Shown here: positions 41,487-48,470 of the stretch, in pieces | Layout of the letters: the number at the start of each line of letters is the position of its first letter | Position numbering within the stretch: the first letter of the stretch is position 1 | Assembly: GCA_002305805.1 (NCBI GenBank) | Contig: DBQY01000009.1 | Coordinates: 211,858 to 275,857, forward strand | Direction: 5' to 3' | DNA: 64,000 nucleotides | Source: Atopobium sp. UBA1382 | Lineage (GTDB): Bacteria; Actinomycetota; Coriobacteriia; Coriobacteriales; Atopobiaceae | Notes under the pieces: generated by a model | What the model was told of the DNA's origin: nothing | Databases searched by the model: none | Seen by the model: the letters and a program-made list of their open reading frames with translations, nothing else | Made by a program: the position numbers and the translations under genes

Positions 41487-43270
41487 GCTCGCTCGCCCTT
41501 CCCCGGTCCCTCGCCGCGGCGCTCGGCGCGACGGCGGACGAGCTGCGCCACGATGGCAAGGGCGATCTCGGCGGGCGTGACGGCGCCGATGGCAAGGCCG
41601 ATCGGCATGGCCACGGCGTCGACGCGCTTGGCCGGCACGCCGGCGGCTGTGAGGTGCTCGCGCGCGAGGGCGGCCTTGCGGGCGCTACCGATGCACCCCA
41701 CGTAGGCGGGCTGAACGTCACGGGTCAGCACGGCGAGAAGGACCGTCTCGTCGTAGGCGTGCCCATGCGTGAGCACAACGACGGAGTCGCGCGGTCCGAT
41801 GACGGCGTTGGCGGCAAGATCGTCAAACGCGCCGCAGGTCACACTGGCTGCCTGCGGCAGGCGCTCGCGCGTCGCGAGCTCCGGTCGGTCGTCGTAGACG
41901 TGGGCCTCGAAGCCTGCCGCGGCGGCCAGGCCCACGAGCGCGGCGCCCACGTGCCCAGAGCCAAAGATGTGCAGCCGGCTCGGCGCGACGATAGGCTCGC
42001 GATAGGTGGCGCGCGCGTCATCCCAGGTCGGGACGTTCAGTCGCACGGCCGGGCCGACCTCGATCGTTGGCGCGGCGAGATCCTCCCAGCGCTCCGTCAC
42101 GCAGACGGGCTCGTCGCGCAGGAGCGCGTCGCGCACGGCGAGAAGGACGGGCAGGTCGTCGGTCGTGAGCGAGCGCACGGCGAGCAGCGCGTCGCCGCCG
42201 CAGGCCATGGCGTCGCCCGTGTGGTACCACTCCAGGCTCGGCTCGCCGCCGGAGCGCGCCGCGCGGGCACGCTCGATGGCCAGCTGCTCGATGGCGCCGC
42301 CTCCGACGGTCCCAATGAGCTGGTCGTTTGCGAGGACCGCCAGGCGTGCACCCTCATGGCGCGGCATCGAGCCGCTCGTGGCGAGCAGGCTCGCCAGCCC
42401 CACGCGTCGCCCGGCCTCAAGCTCCGCCACGAGCGCGGAGACGAAGCCCTCGTCGGAGAGGGATCCGTTGACGGCACGCGCGTTCTTCTCGCCCGAAAGC
42501 GCGAGAATCGCCTCGAGCACGCCGCCGCCCACGGCAAGCGCCTTGTCTGAGGCGCTCTCGATGTACTCCGGATGGCAGCGCGGGTCCACGTCGCCGCACT
42601 TCATGCCCTTGCGCACAGGGACACCGGCTTGCAGCAGACCGCGCACCACGCCGTCGATCGTCGCACGCATGGGCTCGCCGGCAACCGTGGCGCAGACGTC
42701 GCCAGCTGCCACCTGCGCTCCGATCTCCATGCATGGCTCGAAGACGCCGTCCGCCGGCGCGCGCATCACGCGCTCGCCCGCGTAGCCGCCGATGAGCCCG
42801 GGCACCGCCGTGTTGGGGATCGGCGAGCCCTCGTAGTAGACGCGCCCCAGGTAGTGGCCGCGCATCGTCTCCACGGCGGCGTCGCAGTCCTCGCGCGCGG
42901 TGAAGCCGGGACCCACGCCGATCACGACGGGCGCCATGTCGCGCGTGGTGCCGAGGTTGCGCTTGGCGAGAATGGCGTCCACCAGTGCGTCGGGCGCGAG
43001 CCCGCGCACGCAGGCGGCCTCGGGGTCCACGAGCACGGCGACGTTTCCCGCCGTCGCTTCCACGCGCGCCGCCGCGACGTCCGCGCACAGCACGCCGCGA
43101 ACGCCCTCCACGCTCGTCTCGCCCAGGCGAATCGCCTCCGAGAAGCACACGGTGCGCCGGATGGACGTGGGAACCGCGAGGTCGCACATCACGACCTGCA
43201 TGCCCGCGCGGTACAGCCGCAGCGCGATGCCCGACGCGATGTCCCCCGCCCCGCGAATCACGACCAGCAT
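41483..43270 (-). CDS. YqeB-XdhC fusion, Se-dependent Mo hydroxylase maturation
   Basis: This 595-residue protein is two factors in one. Residues 1-265 match YqeB (EF2563 family), opening VVIRGAGDIASGIALRLYRAG, with GVGPGFTAREDCDAAVETMRGHYLG. Residues about 275-590 match XdhC, with the N-terminal XdhC/CoxI domain (LLATSGSMPRHEGARLAV) and the C-terminal Rossmann domain (LHIFGSGHVGAALVGLAAAAGF, YVGCIGSARKAALAREHL). XdhC binds and sulfurates or selenates the molybdenum cofactor for the hydroxylase; YqeB accompanies selenium-dependent enzymes. The linker (LSGEKNARAVNGS) is encoded by the recurrent motif at 42481. A ModE-like box precedes the gene. Confidence 0.93.
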   Translation of the reverse strand: MLVVIRGAGDIASGIALRLYRAGMQVVMCDLAVPTSIRRTVCFSEAIRLGETSVEGVRGVLCADVAAARVEATAGNVAVLVDPEAACVRGLAPDALVDAILAKRNLGTTRDMAPVVIGVGPGFTAREDCDAAVETMRGHYLGRVYYEGSPIPNTAVPGLIGGYAGERVMRAPADGVFEPCMEIGAQVAAGDVCATVAGEPMRATIDGVVRGLLQAGVPVRKGMKCGDVDPRCHPEYIESASDKALAVGGGVLEAILALSGEKNARAVNGSLSDEGFVSALVAELEAGRRVGLASLLATSGSMPRHEGARLAVLANDQLIGTVGGGAIEQLAIERARAARSGGEPSLEWYHTGDAMACGGDALLAVRSLTTDDLPVLLAVRDALLRDEPVCVTERWEDLAAPTIEVGPAVRLNVPTWDDARATYREPIVAPSRLHIFGSGHVGAALVGLAAAAGFEAHVYDDRPELATRERLPQAASVTCGAFDDLAANAVIGPRDSVVVLTHGHAYDETVLLAVLTRDVQPAYVGCIGSARKAALAREHLTAAGVPAKRVDAVAMPIGLAIGAVTPAEIALAIVAQLVRRRAERRGEGPGKGERA

Positions 43271-43291
43271 GTCTCGCTAACCTCCTCGTCA

Positions 43292-43317
43292 GCGTTGTAT
43301 TTTTAAATACATAACGC
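43292..43317. promoter_or_regulatory. ModE-box-like palindrome upstream of yqeB-xdhC
   Basis: An AT-rich imperfect palindrome with half-sites GCGTTGTAT and ATACATAACGC lies 22 bases upstream of the start. It resembles the ModE consensus (CGnTATAT, spacer, ATATAnCG) and a second copy upstream of yqeC/yedF at 45704-45729. The ModE-like domain fused to MocA is the proposed binder. Confidence 0.65.
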
Positions 43318-43410
43318 CCTGCGCGACCACTCACATTCCATCCAGTTAGTCTAGCTCACAAATAGTTTGTCCCATCGCCCAACGTCGCGAACGGCCGATG
43401 TGCACGCTCA

Positions 43411-43519
43411 GACGGTTGTGTACACCCCCTTTTCTCCCCCTCAGTACAAACCCCTGCAGAGGCGCAGGTAGTCGCCTTGCCAATACTTGGGGGTTTCCAA
43501 CAGGGTGTACACAACCGTC
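43411..43519. repeat. 109-bp element with 17-bp inverted ends
   Basis: GACGGTTGTGTACACCC (43411-43427) and its perfect inverse (43503-43519) bound the element. The interior holds TACAAACCC and GCAGGTAG, which also occur inside the related element at 46409-46519. It lies just downstream of the aminotransferase gene on the minus strand. Confidence 0.88.
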
Positions 43520-43532
43520 ATCTCCCGCCGGA

Positions 43533-44681
43533 TCATCCCTCGGCAATCGCCCGCACGGCGGCTACGGTGGTGTCGATTTCGTCCTCCGTGTTGAACCAGC
43601 CGCAGCTCAGGCGCACAATGCCCTGCCGCTCGGTCCCCAGCGCGCGATGCATGAGCGGCGCGCAGTGGGCGCCGGCGCGGCACGCGATCCCCCAGCCGGA
43701 GGACAGCGCGTCGGCCACCTCCGCCGAGTCCAGTCCGTCCACGTTGAGCGCCACGATGCCACCGCAACGCTCGGGCGCCACGGACCAGCCGCCGTAGACC
43801 GTCACGCCCGGCACGTCGTGCACGCCCTCCCACAGCCGCCGCGCCAGCACGTGCTCACGCGCGCCCACCGCCGCGGGCCCGCCGTTCTTCTCGATAAACG
43901 CAATACCTGCCGCAAGGCCCGCCAGGCCGTGGGCGTTGAGCGTCCCCGCCTCCAGCCGCGTGGGCCAATCCAGCGGGTGCCGGCGCTCGAAGGAGTGCAC
44001 GCCGGAGCCACCCTCGGCCCACGGCTGCACGTCGACGCCCTCGGCCACCGCCATGCCGCCCGTGCCCTGCGGGCCCATGAGACCCTTGTGCCCGGTGAAG
44101 CACACCACGTCGATGCCCGTGCCCGCCATGTCCAGCGGCACCGCGCCCGCCGTCTGCGACGCGTCCACCAGGCAGAGCGCACCCGCAGCGTGCGCGATCC
44201 GCGCCACGCGGGCCACGTCCACGAGGTTGCCCGTCACGTTGGAGCCGTGCGTCACCGCCACGAGGCGCGTGCCCGGACAGACCAGCCGCTCGAGCTCGTC
44301 CATGTCGAGAAACCCGTGCGCATCGCAGCCGGCATACGCCACCTCGACGCCCCGCTCGTCCGCTAGGCGCGCGAGCGGGCGCAGCACGGAATTGTGCTCC
44401 AGTACCGTCGTGACCACGCGATCGCCCGGCTCGACCAGGCCGGACAGCGCGGCGTTGAGGGCGGCCGTGGAGTTGGCGAGGAAGCACACGTGATCCGCCC
44501 GGGGGCATCCGAGCAGACGCGCCATCGCCTCGCGGCAGCGCAGCACCACGCGCCCCGCGTCGAGCGCGCCGGCAGATGCACCGCGCCCCGCGTTGCCGAG
44601 CGACCCCATCGCCTCGCACACGGCGTCAACGACCTCCCTCGGCTTGTGCATCGTCGTCGCCGCGTTGTCCAGGTAGATCAT
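43533..44681 (-). CDS. EF2568-type class V aminotransferase (desulfurase-like)
   Basis: This 382-residue PLP enzyme of the cysteine-desulfurase family is of the type found in Se-dependent hydroxylase clusters (EF2568 family). IYLDNAATTMHKP is the N-terminus. THGSNVTGNLVDV, DASQTAGAVPLDM and the PLP-lysine segment CFTGHKGLMGPQGTGG are present. The C-terminal catalytic cysteine is likely in IACRAGAHCAPLMHRALG. The expected job is mobilising S or Se for the hydroxylase cofactor. It follows the DUF3343 gene after a GGGG-core hairpin. The ATG at 44681 fits the family start. Confidence 0.93.
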   Translation of the reverse strand: MIYLDNAATTMHKPREVVDAVCEAMGSLGNAGRGASAGALDAGRVVLRCREAMARLLGCPRADHVCFLANSTAALNAALSGLVEPGDRVVTTVLEHNSVLRPLARLADERGVEVAYAGCDAHGFLDMDELERLVCPGTRLVAVTHGSNVTGNLVDVARVARIAHAAGALCLVDASQTAGAVPLDMAGTGIDVVCFTGHKGLMGPQGTGGMAVAEGVDVQPWAEGGSGVHSFERRHPLDWPTRLEAGTLNAHGLAGLAAGIAFIEKNGGPAAVGAREHVLARRLWEGVHDVPGVTVYGGWSVAPERCGGIVALNVDGLDSAEVADALSSGWGIACRAGAHCAPLMHRALGTERQGIVRLSCGWFNTEDEIDTTVAAVRAIAEG

Positions 44682-44705
44682 CTGCCCCACGTCCCTCTCG
44701 CCAAA

Positions 44706-44740
44706 ATGAGTCAAAAGGGGACTGTCCCCTTTTGACTCAT
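44706..44740. repeat. GGGGAC-core hairpin
   Basis: Seventeen-base arms (ATGAGTCAAAAGGGGAC) surround one T. It lies between the DUF3343 and aminotransferase genes, and the DUF3343 stop codon (44737-44739) is in the right arm. Being inside an operon, it could attenuate rather than end transcription. Confidence 0.88.
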
Positions 44741-44997
44741 CGAAACTCGAGTAGCTCGATCACGGCCCAGCCCTCGACGGGCACGCCGTCGACCGCGAGC
44801 GCGCCCTCCAGCTCCGCACGGTCCTCGGGAGCCGTCTTCCACGCCAGGCCGCAGCCGGCCGCGACCTCGCCGGGCACCGGAATCATCCGCCCGCCCAGGC
44901 CGCGACGCGCGCAGCTCTCCTCGCACGACATCGCCGCCGCCGTGGTGGGAAACGTCACCACGAGCGACGGGACCCGCACGCGCCGGGCGCCGCCCAC
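44737..44997 (-). CDS. DUF3343 putative Se/S carrier protein
   Basis: This 86-residue protein matches the DUF3343 family, described as a putative selenium or sulfur carrier. Features are PSLVVTFPTTAAAMSCEESCARRG, PGEVAAGCGLAWKTAPEDR and a strand at the end. Three cysteines are conserved-looking (AAMSCEESCA and GCGLAW). It sits 3 bases after yedF and before the aminotransferase, a constant neighbourhood in selenium-hydroxylase clusters. A GTG start is used. Confidence 0.88.
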   Translation of the reverse strand: MGGARRVRVPSLVVTFPTTAAAMSCEESCARRGLGGRMIPVPGEVAAGCGLAWKTAPEDRAELEGALAVDGVPVEGWAVIELLEFR

Positions 44998-45000
44998 GCC

Positions 45001-45645
45001 CTACGGCCTCACCACGAGGCTCGCGCCCGTGAGGCGCTGCGCGATCACGTACATGTTGGTGACCTCGCCCACGGCAAGCGTGTCCGCGATGCCGTAGTGG
45101 TCGAGGCAGGTGCCGCAGGTGAGGACCTCTACGCCCGCCGCCGCGAGGCCGCGCAGGTCCTCGAGCGCCGGCGACCCCTCGCAGCTGAGATGCGCCCCGC
45201 CGTTGTAGAGCAGCACGCTCGCCGGCAGCTCGTCGAGCTGGGTGAGCGAGTAGACGAAGCTCCCCATGAGCTTTTTGCCCAGCACGTCGTCGCCGGTGCC
45301 CATGCACTCGGAGGTGATGGCCACCACCACGCAGCGCGGCGCGGATACCGCGGCCGGCACGCCCGGCACCTCGCAGGTCGCTGACTCGGCCTCCGCATCG
45401 CTTACGCCCAGCGCCACGGACGTGGTCACGGTGACGCGCCACTCCTTCTCGCCCAGCCGCTCGCTCGCAACAGCGCAGCCCTTGCCCTCGCCCATGCGCG
45501 TGAGGTTTGCCACCGCGATTTCGTTGTCCACGAGGGTCTCCACGCTGCCCGGGCCCGCCAGCGCACCCAGCGCCTTCAGGGTCCGCACCACGGGGATGGG
45601 GCACGCCTCTCCCCGCGCGTCAATCGTGAGCACCGTGTCTGCCAT
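45001..45645 (-). CDS. yedF: Selenium metabolism protein YedF
   Basis: This 214-residue protein is the two-domain YedF of selenium-metabolism clusters. Residues 1-75 are a TusA-like sulfur-transfer domain with the CPIP motif (EACPIPVVRTLKAL). The C-terminal DsrE/peroxiredoxin-like domain contains VVVAITSECMGTGDDVLGKKLMGS and VEVLTCGTCLDHYG. It is thought to carry reduced selenium to the hydroxylase maturation machinery. It is the first gene of a minus-strand set diverging from yqeC, with a palindromic box between. Confidence 0.94.
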   Translation of the reverse strand: MADTVLTIDARGEACPIPVVRTLKALGALAGPGSVETLVDNEIAVANLTRMGEGKGCAVASERLGEKEWRVTVTTSVALGVSDAEAESATCEVPGVPAAVSAPRCVVVAITSECMGTGDDVLGKKLMGSFVYSLTQLDELPASVLLYNGGAHLSCEGSPALEDLRGLAAAGVEVLTCGTCLDHYGIADTLAVGEVTNMYVIAQRLTGASLVVRP

Positions 45646-45703
45646 GTCGTCTCCTCGCTCGTTTGCCGAAAAACGGTCTGCTAGCCAGAAAAATTGTAAT
45701 AGG

Positions 45704-45729
45704 GCGTTGTATTTTGAAAACTACAATGC
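45704..45729. promoter_or_regulatory. Palindromic box between yedF and yqeC
   Basis: TTGTATTTTGAAAACTACAA (45707-45726), flanked by GCG and TGC, is nearly perfectly palindromic. It shares CGTTGTATTTT with the site at 43292-43317. It lies between the divergent yedF and yqeC starts and could control both. Confidence 0.65.
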
Positions 45730-45763
45730 GGCAGACGGCAGCAATGCGTCGAGGAGGTGGCAG

Positions 45764-46429
45764 GTGGGCTTTGCGGAAGCTCTGGGCGTGAGGCCCGGCG
45801 TGACGTCGGTCATCGGCAGCGGCGGCAAGACGTCGCTCCTCGCGGCACTCGCGCGCGAGCTGCCGGGCACGGTTGTGCTCACCACCACGACGCACATCCT
45901 GCCGTTCCCGAACGTGCCGCTCGTGGCCTCGGCCGACGTCAACGACGTGCGTGCCGCCCTCGCGAAGTCGCGCGTCGTCTGCGTGGGGTCGCAGGCCGAG
46001 AAGAACGGCAAGCTCGTGACCCCCGAGCTCGGCGTCGACGCGCTGGCGTCCCTCGCGGACTACGTCCTTGTGGAGGCCGACGGCGCCCGGCGCCTCCCCC
46101 TCAAGGCCCACGCCCCCTGGGAGCCCGTCATCCCCGCGTGCTCGGGCCGCACGATCCTCGTGCTCGGCGCCTCCGGCCTCGGCCATCCCGTGCGCGAGAA
46201 GGTCCACCGCCCGGAGCTCTTCTGCGAGCTCGCCGACTGCGCGCCGGACGACCTCGCAACGCCTGAGCTCGTCGCCCGCGCCGCCAACGCCGAGGCCCTC
46301 GCCGACATCGCCCTCGTCAACCAGGCCGACGTCGCCCCCGACGCGGCCCGCAACCTCGCCGTCCTTCTCGCCATCCCGTCGTTCGTGGACAGCGTCTTGC
46401 TACCCTCTTCCGGGTGTGTACAAGATTAA
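45764..46429 (+). CDS. yqeC: Se-dependent hydroxylase accessory protein YqeC
   Basis: This 221-residue protein is of the YqeC family. A P-loop-like SVIGSGGKTSLLAALA sits at the start and ADYVLVEADGARRLPLKAHAPWEPVIP is the family signature. A GTG start is chosen because GAGGAGG lies six bases upstream and longer forms lack one. Its last nine codons (LPSSGCVQD) are encoded by the left end of a 111-bp repeat element. The precise biochemical function is unknown, but it co-occurs strictly with YqeB and Se-dependent hydroxylases. Confidence 0.92.
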   Translation: MGFAEALGVRPGVTSVIGSGGKTSLLAALARELPGTVVLTTTTHILPFPNVPLVASADVNDVRAALAKSRVVCVGSQAEKNGKLVTPELGVDALASLADYVLVEADGARRLPLKAHAPWEPVIPACSGRTILVLGASGLGHPVREKVHRPELFCELADCAPDDLATPELVARAANAEALADIALVNQADVAPDAARNLAVLLAIPSFVDSVLLPSSGCVQD

Positions 46430-46519
46430 GCCATTGATAAAGTACCTAGCAATTACAAACCCGCAGGTAGAGCACTCGACGAGAAGAACATCCACCCTTC
46501 AACTTCGTACACACCCGGA
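46409..46519. repeat. 111-bp element with 13-bp inverted ends
   Basis: TCCGGGTGTGTAC (46409-46421) and its inverse (46507-46519) bound the element. TACAAACCC and GCAGGTAG inside are shared with the element at 43411-43519. The left end encodes the C-terminus of YqeC. A CGAGAAGAAC motif copy is at 46481. Confidence 0.85.
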
Positions 46520-46553
46520 TAAGTGTTCCAGGCGCCTGAGGACCAAAACGGCG

Positions 46554-46621
46554 GACGCCCGCCGACTTCCTAAGCAGGATCTTCCGCGAAGCGCAGTCCT
46601 GCGTGGAAGTCGGCGGGCGTC
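46554..46621. terminator. Bidirectional hairpin, yqeC and ridA ends
   Basis: GACGCCCGCCGACTTCC (46554-46570) and its exact inverse (46605-46621) enclose a smaller GCAGGA/TCCTGC stem. Reading leftward a TTTT run follows the stem. It lies 20 bases past the ridA stop and serves convergent units. Confidence 0.8.
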
Positions 46622-46641
46622 TCTTCCCGGTGAGGCTCTGC

Positions 46642-47028
46642 CTACAGGTAGGCCACGGCCTTGATCTCGACCTTGGCGGCCTTGGGCAGCGCGGCCACCT
46701 CGAAGGCGGCGCGGCTGGGATACGGCGCGGCGAAGAACTCGCCGTAGACCTCGTTCATTGCCGCGAAGTCGGCGATGTCGTCGAGAAGGACGGTGACCTC
46801 GGCGACGTCGGCCATGCTCGCGCCGGCGGCCTCGAGGATGTTCTTGATGTTGGTCAGGCTCTGACGGGTCTGGGCCTGGATGTCCTCGCCGGCGAACTCG
46901 CCGGTGGCCGGGTCGATCGGCAGCTGGCCGGACACGTGGATGGCCTTGGTTGCCGGGGCGGCCACGGCGGCGGAGTAGGGGCCGAGCGCCGCGGGCGCCT
47001 TGTCGGTGACGATTGCCTCGATTGCCAT
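46642..47028 (-). CDS. ridA: RidA family enamine/imine deaminase
   Basis: This 128-residue RidA protein contains APAALGPYSAAVAA and IHVSGQLPIDPATGEFA. The catalytic arginine is probably in PYPSRAAFEVAALPKAAKVEIKAVAYL. RidA hydrolyses reactive 2-aminoacrylate and related enamines, a product of PLP lyases. The presence of a diaminopropionate ammonia-lyase gene (ygeX) in the same cluster gives a direct reason for it here. It is the last gene of the minus-strand purine set. Confidence 0.95.
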   Translation of the reverse strand: MAIEAIVTDKAPAALGPYSAAVAAPATKAIHVSGQLPIDPATGEFAGEDIQAQTRQSLTNIKNILEAAGASMADVAEVTVLLDDIADFAAMNEVYGEFFAAPYPSRAAFEVAALPKAAKVEIKAVAYL

Positions 47029-47082
47029 GTTCTTCTCCTTCTGCTTGAGGGGGACGTCCCCCGTTTTACGACTGACTGTTGA

Positions 47083-48456
47083 CTATCTTGCCACGTAGCG
47101 GCCGGGGGTGGCGCCGCAGGGCTCGCCGTCGCGGGCCACGAGCTCGCCGCCCACGTAGACGAGGTGCGCCCGCCCGTGCGCCTCGAAGCCCTCCCACGGC
47201 GTGTAGTCCACGGCCTGGTGCTGAGTCGCCGCGCTGATCGTCCAGCGCGCGGACGGGTCCCACACGCAGACGTCGGCCGCGGCGCCCACGGCGAGCTGCC
47301 CGCGCTCCGGCCACAGGCCGAAGACGCGCGCCGGGCCCTCCGACAGCAGGCGGCAGAGCTCCTCGGGCCCGAGCTGCCCCTCGAAGGTCGTGGCCGTCAC
47401 AGCCGGGCGGTGCTCGATGCCCGGGCCGCCGTTGGGGATCTTGGTGAAGTCGCCGCGGCCGCGGTCCTTCTGGCCGTGCAGGTTGAACGAGCAGTGGTCC
47501 GTCGCGATGGAGTCCACCTCGCCGGCAAGCACCGCCCCGCGCAGCGCCCGCACGTCAGCCGGCTTGCGCAGTGGCGGGCTCATCACGTACTTGGCGCCCG
47601 CGAAGCCATTGTCGCCGCACTCCAGGTAGCGCGTGTCGTCGAGCGTGAGGTACTGCGGGCAGGTCTCCACGTAGACCCCTCGCTGGCCTCGCTCGCGGGC
47701 GGCACGCACGGCGAGAAGCCCGAGCTCCGTGGACAGGTGCACCACGTTGACGCGCGCGCCCGCGATCTGTGCCAGATAGAGCAGGCGGCTCACGGCGTCG
47801 GCCTCGGCCTCGGCCGGACGGCTCAGGGGGTGCCCCTCCGGACCCGTGATGCCCTCGGCGAGCACCTTGCGCTGCAGCTCATTCACCACGTCGCCGTTCT
47901 CGCAGTGCACGCAGAGCACGGCGTCCAGGTCGCGCACGACCTCCAGGCAGCGCAGCGTCTCCGCGTCGGAGAGCCGCAGGTGGTCATAGGCGAGGTAGGT
48001 CTTGAAGCTCGAGACGCCCGCCTCGCGCATGCGGCGCATCTGCTCGGGCGAGTCCTCGCCCCACTCGGCGATCGCCATGTGGAAGCCGTAGTTGGCCGCA
48101 CATCCCGCGCCGCCCTCGGCACGCTTGTGCCACTCGGCGAGCGCCCCGTCCATCGTCACGCCGCGATCGGCCGTGGCGTAGTCCACGATGCAGGTGGTGC
48201 CGCCGCAGGCAGCGGCGCGCGTGCCGGTCTCAAAGCTGTCGGCCGTCCAGTCCATGCCGGTCCAGCACTGCAGGTGGGTGTGCGCGTCGATGAAGCCGGG
48301 GAACACCCAGCAGCCCGTGACGTCCTCGACGACGTCGGTGAGCCCGGGCTCGATGTGCGCGGCGATCTCCGCGATCTTATCGCCCTCCAGCGCGAGGTCG
48401 GCGCGGCGCAGGCCCTCCGGCGTGACCAGCGTGCCGTTTGTCAGGATCCTCCTCAT
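47083..48456 (-). CDS. hydA: Dihydropyrimidinase/hydantoinase
   Basis: This 457-residue cyclic amidohydrolase of the dihydropyrimidinase family has the metal residues in FPGFIDAHTHLQ, the carboxylated lysine in SFKTYLAYDHLRL, and histidines in VLCVHCENGD and VNVVHLS. The aspartate is in IATDHCSFN. It opens rings of hydantoin or dihydropyrimidine type and is constant in the anaerobic urate/purine locus. The start at 48456 follows GGAGGGG. It overlaps nothing but begins 15 bases after the upstream MocA fusion gene ends. Confidence 0.95.
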   Translation of the reverse strand: MRRILTNGTLVTPEGLRRADLALEGDKIAEIAAHIEPGLTDVVEDVTGCWVFPGFIDAHTHLQCWTGMDWTADSFETGTRAAACGGTTCIVDYATADRGVTMDGALAEWHKRAEGGAGCAANYGFHMAIAEWGEDSPEQMRRMREAGVSSFKTYLAYDHLRLSDAETLRCLEVVRDLDAVLCVHCENGDVVNELQRKVLAEGITGPEGHPLSRPAEAEADAVSRLLYLAQIAGARVNVVHLSTELGLLAVRAARERGQRGVYVETCPQYLTLDDTRYLECGDNGFAGAKYVMSPPLRKPADVRALRGAVLAGEVDSIATDHCSFNLHGQKDRGRGDFTKIPNGGPGIEHRPAVTATTFEGQLGPEELCRLLSEGPARVFGLWPERGQLAVGAAADVCVWDPSARWTISAATQHQAVDYTPWEGFEAHGRAHLVYVGGELVARDGEPCGATPGRYVAR

Positions 48457-48470
48457 CGGCTTTCCCCTCC

